A stretch of DNA of 11,090 bases from CAZFER01 sp964517495 (GTDB taxonomy: Bacteria; Hinthialibacterota; Hinthialibacteria; Hinthialibacterales; Hinthialibacteraceae). Made by a program: the position numbers and the translations under genes. The notes under the pieces are model-generated. The model saw nothing but the letters and a program-made list of their open reading frames with translations. It ran no database searches and was not told the DNA's origin. The stretch is taken from contig CAZFER010000118.1 of assembly GCA_964517495.1 (NCBI GenBank), positions 1 to 11,090 of the forward strand, written 5' to 3'. Positions 1 to 5,873 of the stretch are shown in pieces; position 1 is the stretch's first letter; every line of letters starts with the position of its first letter.

Positions 1-249
1 TCAACCCTCCCCTAGCCCCTCCCAGGCTTGGGAGGGGAATGGAGAGGGGGTTGATCGGCTATACCTCCCACTTTACGAATTACTTACTTACTGCCGCTAT
101 TCTTCAACCCTCCCCTAGCCCCTCCCAGGCTTGGGAGGGGAATGGAGAGGGGGTTGATTGGCTATACCTCCCACTTTACGAATTACTTACTTAGTGCCGC
201 TATTCTTCAACCCTCCCCTGGCCCCTCCCAGGCTTGGGAGGGGAATGGG
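1..249. repeat. Three tandem copies of a palindromic GC-rich repeat, 103-bp period
   Basis: Copies begin with TCAACCCTCCCC at 1, 104 and 207, an exact 103-bp period. The first two are a long form of 54 bp (1-54, 104-157). Each carries an inner perfect hairpin (stem CCCCTCCCA / TGGGAGGGG with a 4-nt GGCT loop) and outer imperfect complementary ends (TCAACCC... / ...GGGGGTTGA). They are separated by a nearly identical AT-richer linker of 49 bp. The third copy is a short form that stops after GGGGAATGGG at 249, 13 bp from the stop codon of the nuclease gene. The unit resembles REP/MITE-type elements; no protein is encoded in it. Confidence 0.9.
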
Positions 250-262
250 TACAACTCAGTAT

Positions 263-655
263 TTAACTCTTATTCCTGATATCTTCTGATCTATTTAATT
301 CTAATTTTCTTTCACAAACCAGTTTTATAAATTCAACCACATCTTCTAGTTTTTCCATAACATCAACGCTTTTTATTCGAACGACTTCATATCCTTTTGT
401 GTTCATAAATTGATCTCGAATTTGATCTTTTTCTGAACGATAATCATGGGTATATCCATCAATTTCAATAACTAATTTTATTTGTTCAATACAAAAATCA
501 GCAATATATGAACCTATAGGGTGTTGTCTACGCACGCGAAGACCAAGTAGCTTTTTAGCATTTAAATGAGACCATAATCTCTTTTCTGCCTTTGTCATAT
601 TTTGGCGTAATTCTTTTGCATATTGCTTGATTCGACTGTTAACACCTCTTTTCAT
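263..655 (-). CDS. DUF559 domain endonuclease (Vsr-like PD-(D/E)XK fold)
   Basis: Small putative DNA endonuclease of the DUF559 family, about 130 residues, the usual full length for this family. The N-terminus has the typical basic/helical lead with MTKAEKRLWSHL. The core then follows: VRRQHPIGSYIADF, the strand KLVIEIDGYTHD, and RDQFMNTKGYEVVRI near the end. The Asp of IADF and the Glu/Asp of VIEIDG are the expected catalytic residues of the Vsr-like fold. I chose the ATG at 655 because GGAG lies 9 nt upstream and the protein then starts as family members do. An in-frame ATG at 679 (AGGT before it) and a GTG at 700 are alternatives. The gene sits between copies of the palindromic repeat (207-249 and 707-850), with all repeats in one orientation. 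The reading frame is intact. The biochemical role of DUF559 proteins is poorly known; the nuclease call is by family, not by direct evidence. Confidence 0.85.
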   Translation of the reverse strand: MKRGVNSRIKQYAKELRQNMTKAEKRLWSHLNAKKLLGLRVRRQHPIGSYIADFCIEQIKLVIEIDGYTHDYRSEKDQIRDQFMNTKGYEVVRIKSVDVMEKLEDVVEFIKLVCERKLELNRSEDIRNKS

Positions 656-706
656 TGTGATGTGCTCCAATATCTTCATAAGACCTATAAATTGTGCCAC
701 TTACTT

Positions 707-850
707 TCAACCCTCCCCTGCCCCTCCCAGGCTTGGGAGGGGAATGGATAGGGATTGATCGGCTGTACCTTCCACCATAGGAATAACTTCCTTACTGCCT
801 CTTTTCTTCAACCCTCCCCTGGCCCTTTTCAGGGTTGGGAGGGGAATGGG
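707..850. repeat. Two further copies of the palindromic GC-rich repeat
   Basis: A long-form copy starts at 707 (TCAACCCTCCCC, ending near 757 with a GGGATTGA variant of the outer arm). It is followed by a diverged version of the same linker (CGGCTGTACCTTCCACC...). A short-form copy runs 808-850, with a changed inner loop region (CCCTTTTCAGGGTTGGGAGGGG), and ends at GGGGAATGGG directly against the TAA of the next gene. The 101-bp spacing matches the 103-bp period on the left side, so the nuclease gene appears to interrupt one array. Confidence 0.88.
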
Positions 851-1135
851 TTATGCTGCACTTTTCATGAAAGCCTCTACTATTTCTAGCCACATAGTCA
901 ATGAGTGGGATAATAACAGTAGGCATACCAATATCGATGCGTTGACCAACTGGAAGACCGGATTTCCGAAAACTGATTCAAAGGTGTTGCGAAACACCCA
1001 TGTTTTGGGAGGATGCTCGCACAGTTCCTTTATCCAATGGGGGCCTTTTTGTGCTTTGATTTCATCCAGAGACTGGCGGGCGGCTTCGAAAGCCGCATCT
1101 CGAATCCGCCCGCAGAGTTCTTTGTACTTATCCAT
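851..1135 (-). CDS. Small protein with one membrane segment, unknown function
   Basis: I do not recognise this 94-residue protein. The first two thirds are soluble and amphipathic (MDKYKELCGRIRDAAFEAARQ at the start, then KGPHWIKELCEHPPKTWVF). A hydrophobic stretch at about residues 63-86 (LVNASILVCLLLLSHSLTMW) looks like a single membrane helix near the C-terminus. It starts 5 bp after the stop codon of the coiled-coil gene 1141-1950, so the two are probably cotranscribed and could work together at the membrane. Its own ribosome site is weak (GGAG about 14 nt upstream), which suits translational coupling. Its stop codon abuts the short repeat copy 808-850. A plus-strand open frame overlaps it completely; I prefer the minus strand because of the tight co-directional spacing. 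Confidence 0.6.
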   Translation of the reverse strand: MDKYKELCGRIRDAAFEAARQSLDEIKAQKGPHWIKELCEHPPKTWVFRNTFESVFGNPVFQLVNASILVCLLLLSHSLTMWLEIVEAFMKSAA

Positions 1136-1140
1136 TTTGC

Positions 1141-1950
1141 TTAATTATTCTCCGTTTGTTTCAGATATTGCTGACGTAATTGGTTTAATTCGGAATTGAC
1201 AACCGTTTCTTCTTTGTAATTAACTGATTCGGCCAGCGATGAGGAGGTGGGAGATTCCATATCCATGTTTACGCGAATCTCGATTTCATCGACATCTTCC
1301 TGAAGTTCTCTTAACAATGCGTTTACTTCACTGTCATCAAAGCCGGAAGCACCCGCGATCAGGTCTTTGGCCATTTTTTGGGCTTCGAGGGTATCGCGAA
1401 TGGTGGTTAATTCCAGAGCCTTTTGTTCAAGCCCTACGATACCGTTTTTCATGCTTTCAATCGATTGGTTGATGTTGGCGATGGCAGTGCCATACATTTC
1501 TTGTTGTTTTTCCAGGTAACCGATGCGTTTTTTCAGAGGGAGAATCTCTTCGGTCCATTGGTTGAAGGTCTTTTCCGCAGATGCGACGGTGTATTCTTTT
1601 CCGCAGTAATCAAAAGGCGCGTTAATTTCGCCCTTTTTGGCTTTTTCGATCTGGTCGACCAAGCCTTTGATGACGGTGTCATATCTGTTAAAACGTTCGT
1701 TTTCTTCACCCAAGAGGCGCTCAACCGAGCGTTTTTTAACCATCAAATCAACCACTTTATTTTTTTTTGAATCCACTTCGTCTTTGAGATTATTGATCTT
1801 ATCTTCGATTAGTTGATCGATGTTCTTTCGTTTCCATTCTTTTTGTATATCCTCGATTCCGGAGCGAACCGCGCCATAATTCCACATGGCGTATCCCCCC
1901 ACCGCCAAGACCATAATCACCGTCAAAAAACCTGTCAGTGCTTTAAACAT
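1141..1950 (-). CDS. Membrane-anchored coiled-coil protein, PspA-like in layout
   Basis: A 269-residue protein with an N-terminal membrane anchor (about residues 4-23, ALTGFLTVIMVLAVGGY) and two long charged helical stretches: residues 30-106 and 125-200, rich in heptad-type KL/EL/QK patterns. They are separated by a short turn with the motif FDYCGKEYT at 113-121. The C-terminal 60 residues are less regular and acidic, then Ser/Thr-rich. This layout (helix anchor, coiled coil, F-Y-G-x-x-YT turn, coiled coil) resembles uncharacterised anchored coiled-coil proteins I associate with planctomycetes, loosely similar to PspA/IM30; homology to PspA itself is an inference. The ATG at 1950 is chosen over the in-frame ATG at 1968 because a perfect AAGGAG lies 7 nt before it. 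It is followed at once by the small membrane protein 851-1135. Confidence 0.75.
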   Translation of the reverse strand: MFKALTGFLTVIMVLAVGGYAMWNYGAVRSGIEDIQKEWKRKNIDQLIEDKINNLKDEVDSKKNKVVDLMVKKRSVERLLGEENERFNRYDTVIKGLVDQIEKAKKGEINAPFDYCGKEYTVASAEKTFNQWTEEILPLKKRIGYLEKQQEMYGTAIANINQSIESMKNGIVGLEQKALELTTIRDTLEAQKMAKDLIAGASGFDDSEVNALLRELQEDVDEIEIRVNMDMESPTSSSLAESVNYKEETVVNSELNQLRQQYLKQTENN

Positions 1951-1957
1951 TGTATTT

Positions 1958-1963
1958 CTCCTT
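1958..1963 (-). promoter_or_regulatory. Shine-Dalgarno AAGGAG deciding the start at 1950
   Basis: On the minus strand AAGGAG stands 7 nt before the ATG at 1950. The upstream in-frame ATG at 1968 has no comparable site, so the shorter protein is preferred. Confidence 0.7.
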
Positions 1964-2055
1964 TTCATTGCGATAAAATAGCGTACTTATAGACCAATAC
2001 GCTCAGGGAAAGAAATCCCCCCGTTTTTTTTAAATTTTGATTGTGCGACATATCG

Positions 2056-2098
2056 TCAACCCTCCCCTAGCCCCTCCCAGGCTTGGTAGGGGAATGGG
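2056..2098. repeat. Solitary short-form copy of the palindromic GC-rich repeat
   Basis: Starts TCAACCCTCCCC, has the same inner hairpin with one base change (TTGGTAGGGG instead of TTGGGAGGGG) and ends at GGAATGGG, the same 3' limit as the short copies at 207-249 and 808-850. Orientation is the same as the array at 1-850. It lies upstream of the coiled-coil gene. Confidence 0.85.
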
Positions 2099-2132
2099 GA
2101 TACATCCGTTCTGCACAATGAATAAGCCTTTC

Positions 2133-2274
2133 AGGGCAGACACGCGGGTCTTCCCCTACGGGTATCGTTGATTTAAAGGGTTGTCACGCTCGATACGCCA
2201 CCTAGGGCAGACACGTAGGTCTGCCCCTACGCTTGTCGGTGATGCAACGAGTTGTGAGGCTCCATGCGTTTTGG
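2133..2274. repeat. Two degenerate tandem copies of a 71-bp repeat with GGGCAGAC hairpin
   Basis: AGGGCAGACACG begins at 2133 and again at 2204, a 71-bp period. In the second copy the hairpin is perfect: GGGCAGAC (2205-2212) / GTCTGCCC (2219-2226) with a 6-nt loop. The first copy has one mismatch. The remaining part of the unit is also recognisably shared (GTTGTCACGCTCGATACG versus GTTGTGAGGCTCCATGCG), so the duplication covers the whole 71 bp and has diverged. This is the second repeat family in the window; it lies in the roughly 400-bp stretch without genes between 1951 and 2350. Confidence 0.75.
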
Positions 2275-2320
2275 TGGGTTACGCTTCATCCGCTTGGGCG
2301 GATTTCGCTTTTAACCCACC
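2273..2320. repeat. Nested palindrome of the GGTGGGTTA family, downstream of the sigma factor
   Basis: Outer arms GGTGGGTTA (2273-2281) and TAACCCACC (2312-2320). An inner hairpin ATCCGC (2288-2293) / GCGGAT (2298-2303) sits between them. It lies about 30 bp beyond the stop codon of the minus-strand sigma gene and could act as a transcript-end hairpin, but no T-run follows on that strand. A related element stands at 3165-3202. Confidence 0.75.
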
Positions 2321-2350
2321 CTGTCTTATGTAATCCCCTTGGGGTAAAAA

Positions 2351-2941
2351 TTAATCTATGTAATCCCTTAATATTTTGTATGCAGGGTTGGAAAGGATGA
2401 CTTTTTTTAGTTTTTTCCGGGCGTTTTCCAGTCTTCTTTTTAGTTTATTTTCAGTGATTCCAATTATTTCAGCTGCCTCTTTATAACTATGGCCTAGTAT
2501 ATCAATCAGTCGGATGAGGGTTTGATGACTTTCTTTTAAATGGAGTAATGCTGATTCGAAGAGGAGTAAGGATTCTTGTTCAAATAAGGAATCAACCGAA
2601 TTTTTGGCCGGATCATTTATGAAATCAATCCAATCTTCCACATTATCCTGCTTTGACCAAAAACGACGCCATTTGCGTTTAAATGAATTGATTTCATTTT
2701 CAGCTATTCGATATAAAAAAGGTTTTAGAGGTTTTTCTGCCTTATAATTGGAAAATGCGAATTTGCGAAAAACATCCTGAAATATATCTTGTGCATCATC
2801 CTTATTTTTTATCCGAAGAAGGATATACGCTTGAATCTGTTGTTCATATTGCTTCATCAACGATTCAAATGCAGAAGAATCCCCCTGGTTTTTATATTTA
2901 TACCAAAGGGCTTTTTCTTCTTCACGGGAAAGCTTGCTCAT
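2351..2941 (-). CDS. RNA polymerase sigma factor, ECF (sigma-70 region 2 + region 4) type
   Basis: A 196-residue ECF-type sigma factor that would direct RNA polymerase to a specific promoter set. Region 2 spans about residues 25-92: FESLMKQYEQQIQAYILLRI, then DDAQDIFQDVFRKF (the core-binding helix typical of ECF sigmas), then PLKPFLYRIAENEINSFKRK. A poorly conserved linker follows. Region 4 (about 128-184) has ESALLHLKESHQTLIRLIDILGHS and the helix-turn-helix YKEAAEIIGITENKLKRRLENARKKLK. The region 4 recognition helix has KLKRRLENA where many family members have VKSRLHRAR. The ATG at 2941 is preferred over an upstream TTG at 2983; GAG lies 9 nt before it. No adjacent gene looks like a classic zinc anti-sigma factor. 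The nearest upstream gene on the same strand is the surface-exposed single-pass protein 3216-5708, separated by about 270 bp and a palindrome. Confidence 0.88.
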   Translation of the reverse strand: MSKLSREEEKALWYKYKNQGDSSAFESLMKQYEQQIQAYILLRIKNKDDAQDIFQDVFRKFAFSNYKAEKPLKPFLYRIAENEINSFKRKWRRFWSKQDNVEDWIDFINDPAKNSVDSLFEQESLLLFESALLHLKESHQTLIRLIDILGHSYKEAAEIIGITENKLKRRLENARKKLKKVILSNPAYKILRDYID

Positions 2942-3164
2942 GACGCCATACTCATTTTTTGTGACAAAATACCATGAAAACAAAAATATTCCAGATTGTT
3001 GCCTGCGTGGAAATTTTATGGGGTGAAAAGTTTATCGCACACATCGTCTCATGGGAAGATTCGCTCTCCCTGGTGCATGGATTTTTTATCTGTAGGATGA
3101 GTTTTCATAGGCCGGAGTTTTTGTAGTTCCTCGTTTTGGTGGAGGGTTATGCTCTATCTGTTTT

Positions 3165-3202
3165 GGTGGGTTACGCCGTACAAGATACGGCTATAACCCA
3201 CC
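3165..3202. repeat. Nested palindrome of the GGTGGGTTA family, upstream of the sigma factor
   Basis: Outer arms GGTGGGTTA (3165-3173) / TAACCCACC (3194-3202) and inner stem GCCGTA (3175-3180) / TACGGC (3186-3191) around CAAGA. A degenerate partial copy (TTTTGGTGGAGGGTTATGC) lies at 3134-3152 in the same direction. It is 13 bp past the stop codon of the large surface protein, so it may end or protect that transcript; there is no T-run. The rest of 2942-3133 shows no gene or repeat I can support. Confidence 0.78.
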
Positions 3203-3215
3203 TGGTAAACTTTAT

Positions 3216-5708
3216 TTACATCTTATACGGATCATCGTCATCATCTTCATCATCGAATGAAAAGGATGATGACGAGGAATTTGATTCTTCATCCAGGCCA
3301 AGCGAGGATTCTTCACTCTCGGTGTCTGCTGTGGCCGTATCAAATGAAGTGCTTTTCGCTTTGGACACCCGCTTCCCACCACCACCGAACATGCCGAGGA
3401 TCAGTTTTAGGAGATACAATAGAATAATGACGAGAACAGCAACCACGCCATAAAAGATATAGGGATTGGTGCGCACCCAGATGCGTAAATCCACTTGCGC
3501 CGGATTGGGATCAACATTACCCGCGTTGTCGATGGCACGAATTTGAATCACGTAACCCCATGAATAGAAGGATAATTTTCGTTCCGCCGGCCAGGTTGAG
3601 GTTTCATGAGTGAAGGACACCCATTCTTCCTTACCGATTTTATATTCAAATTGATTTGGTTTCGGTGGTTCGAATGATTCACCCAACATTGGATCATGAA
3701 CCGTAAGGTTGATTAAAGGCAAGCTGGAAACATATTTGTTGGCGAAACTGGCGGTTGTCTTGGGTGGAGTGCGATCAAGAATCCATTCATGGGAAATCTT
3801 GTTGGTTTCATCTCCGGAATCATCTTTTCCCCAAAGAGTAATGGTGTGCTTTCCTTCTTCCAACTCGGTCAACTCAAGCGTTTTCTCTTGAGTTTGCTGG
3901 ACCTCATTATCATCCAACTTATAGTGATACGTCAGATCAACCGTTTGTCCACGGTCATCTTTGGATTCCCAGCTGAAGGTGATTGTTTCAGCATTAGAGT
4001 ACTCTGGGGGAACTTGTTCGAACATGACTTCCAAATCGATTTGAACGTTCACAACCATTTCGGTGGGAGTTGGATCTTCATTGCCGCTGGTATCGCGCAA
4101 CTTGATTCTCAAGACGTGCCGGCCATTGGATAATTCCGTAAAAGTATGCTCACGGCCTTTGGTAAAGGCAGACCATGCCTGATCATCAACCTGAGCGGAG
4201 TACATCAGCTGGTCAGCCGGATCGGTATTATCCTCGCCTGTGAATGTCACTTTAACCTGGCGTTGCTTTAACGGTTGCCCTGTTGGTGGAGCATCCAAAA
4301 TTTGAGTTTCAGGGGCAGACATAAAGGTATTGAAGGGAAATTCGGTAATAGGATCTTGAATGTTGCCAGCCACATCTTCAGCACGCAATTTGAATACATA
4401 TTCTCCATCCGGTGGAGTTTCAAAAGTGGTTCTGGTTTCTGACTGAAGGGAAGACCAGGGGTTGTCACCATAAGTAAATGAATATTCCAAACGGTCCGAA
4501 GAGGAAATATTGTCGTTGCCCTCCCACACAAACATCACATCCCGTTCAAGGATATGAGGAGAGGTTGGTTGGATAATGTTGGAGGTAGGGGGAATTTTAT
4601 CGGTCCGCATGTAGGAAATCCAGCTATCCTCCAAACTGCCCGCTTCCCAACAAACATGGTATACTCCATCACTGAACGTCAAGTGGGGGACAGAGCGAAC
4701 ATAATGGGGAGGTGATAATTCGATGTCCCTTGCCCCTTGGTCCGGCCTGAAATTGATTGGAATCTGCTGATAAGGATCCCGTCTGATCCAGGTGGAAACC
4801 CACTTCCCGTCGATGATGTGTAGGTCCAATAACATTTTAGTATCAAAATAGCTTTTATCTTCATATGAACTCGACCAGGTGGCTCCGTCATCATTACTTT
4901 CGTAAATGTTGATTTGGGTATTTTCGTTTGCCACAATAAACAAACTTCCAGAGATCGGTCCATAGATATCAAAAATGTGGGGAACGCGCTGGCTGAATAT
5001 CGTTTTGATGGGAGTGGCTTCTGAAAACGCGCCTGAATTAGGGTTGTAAGTATTGATGTAAATCTTTGATCGAGTCTTGCGCAATCTATTTTCCAATTCG
5101 AGTTCGTCCATGTCGAAAGCGGCCAGTTCTTCCACGGATTCGGGATTGTAATTAATGGCTTGTCCACCAGCCACCTTTCCCAGCATGTCACTCAAAGGGG
5201 TTTCGAGCCAAAGAAGTTTGGCTTGATTTCCTTGTTTTAAAAATTTGGGTGAGAAGGTATCGTCCCGGCTGGTCCGAATTTTCTTGGGATCACTCCAGGA
5301 TTGCCCTTTATCGTCACTCTGCACAGCAAAGAGTTGGTAGGCAATAACCCCTTGTGATTCAACCCGGGCCGGCCAAACCAACGCGATTTTTCCATTGATA
5401 TAAATGATTGCGGGAGCGCTGCAATCACGGTAATTGGGGGCAATATCTTTGGGTTCAGACCATGTTTTTCCCCGGTCATTCGAGGATACAAATTTCAGGG
5501 TTCGTTGAATATAGGTTATATATATATTATTCCCCTCGGCTGCAATTGCGGGCCATTGCACGCGATTATCCAACGAGGAAGAGCGTGTGACATATTTTTC
5601 CTCTGACCATCCCTCTGCTTGAGCCAATACCTCAATGGGAAAAACGCTAATACCAGTGATTAGGACTAGAATAAAAAAGGCAGCGATTGATGGAAGACCA
5701 CGTTTCAT
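3216..5708 (-). CDS. Exported single-pass protein with Asp-box (BNR) repeats and four Ig-like modules
   Basis: An 830-residue protein. Residues 1-31 form a signal peptide (MKRGLPSIAAFFILVLI... ending VLAQA). A sialidase-like beta-propeller region follows at about 35-365, with three Asp boxes: SNDRGKTW (76), SDDKGQSW (131) and SNDDGATW (271). Four beta-sandwich modules of about 90 residues follow at roughly 372-462, 465-555, 560-645 and 648-746. They share a pattern of (L/F)EY(S/K)...W...F and GxYxxxIRAxDxAGNxDP, like Y_Y_Y/Ig-like domains. A membrane helix lies at about 750-774, then KRVSKAK and a roughly 45-residue Ser/Asp/Glu tail ending DDEDDDDD. Signal peptide plus helix predict an outside N-part and a cytoplasmic tail. 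No sialidase catalytic set (Arg triad, Tyr/Glu) is evident, so binding or sensing is more likely than hydrolysis. The ATG at 5708 (GGAG 8 nt upstream) is preferred to a TTG at 5714. Confidence 0.85.
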   Translation of the reverse strand: MKRGLPSIAAFFILVLITGISVFPIEVLAQAEGWSEEKYVTRSSSLDNRVQWPAIAAEGNNIYITYIQRTLKFVSSNDRGKTWSEPKDIAPNYRDCSAPAIIYINGKIALVWPARVESQGVIAYQLFAVQSDDKGQSWSDPKKIRTSRDDTFSPKFLKQGNQAKLLWLETPLSDMLGKVAGGQAINYNPESVEELAAFDMDELELENRLRKTRSKIYINTYNPNSGAFSEATPIKTIFSQRVPHIFDIYGPISGSLFIVANENTQINIYESNDDGATWSSSYEDKSYFDTKMLLDLHIIDGKWVSTWIRRDPYQQIPINFRPDQGARDIELSPPHYVRSVPHLTFSDGVYHVCWEAGSLEDSWISYMRTDKIPPTSNIIQPTSPHILERDVMFVWEGNDNISSSDRLEYSFTYGDNPWSSLQSETRTTFETPPDGEYVFKLRAEDVAGNIQDPITEFPFNTFMSAPETQILDAPPTGQPLKQRQVKVTFTGEDNTDPADQLMYSAQVDDQAWSAFTKGREHTFTELSNGRHVLRIKLRDTSGNEDPTPTEMVVNVQIDLEVMFEQVPPEYSNAETITFSWESKDDRGQTVDLTYHYKLDDNEVQQTQEKTLELTELEEGKHTITLWGKDDSGDETNKISHEWILDRTPPKTTASFANKYVSSLPLINLTVHDPMLGESFEPPKPNQFEYKIGKEEWVSFTHETSTWPAERKLSFYSWGYVIQIRAIDNAGNVDPNPAQVDLRIWVRTNPYIFYGVVAVLVIILLYLLKLILGMFGGGGKRVSKAKSTSFDTATADTESEESSLGLDEESNSSSSSFSFDDEDDDDDPYKM

Positions 5709-5873
5709 GAACAATTCTCCATAATTTTAATCTAAGAGCCGTCATAGCTTTACGTTATTTCTTGTAAATCATACTAGGTCTTTTAATGGAATGAAATGGG
5801 CAGGGAAATACCCAGGATCAACTTTGAAGATAGTATGAAATCACCTGTGTGTCATCTCATTTCAAAAATAAAT

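Noticed and set aside
1..850. CRISPR-like array
   Set aside because: The repeats have regular spacing, but the 49-bp linkers are nearly identical to each other, so they are not unique spacers. No cas gene is present, and the units are long palindromes.
846..1199. Plus-strand open frame of 117 codons opposite the small membrane protein
   Set aside because: Its start lies in the repeat copy, it overlaps the ends of two minus-strand genes, and its product shows no domain or membrane pattern. The minus-strand reading is better supported by its 5-bp spacing to the upstream gene.
2334..2343. CCCCTTGGGG hairpin as a terminator of the sigma gene
   Set aside because: The stem is only 4 bp with a 2-nt loop and no T-run follows on the minus strand.
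2327..2367. Direct repeat TATGTAATCCC at 2327 and 2357, possible target-site duplication
   Set aside because: The copies are 30 bp apart, enclose only 19 bp, and the second lies inside the end of the sigma gene. It does not bracket any element, so it is more likely a small local duplication.
3136..3453. Plus-strand frame with a Ser run
   Set aside because: It is the complement of the Ser/Asp-rich tail codons (GAT/TCA repeats) of the surface protein; no independent coding evidence.
4679..5191. 170-codon minus-strand frame inside the large surface protein
   Set aside because: A shadow frame within a well-supported 830-residue gene with clear Asp boxes in the main frame; its product is Trp/Pro/Ile-rich without recognisable features.
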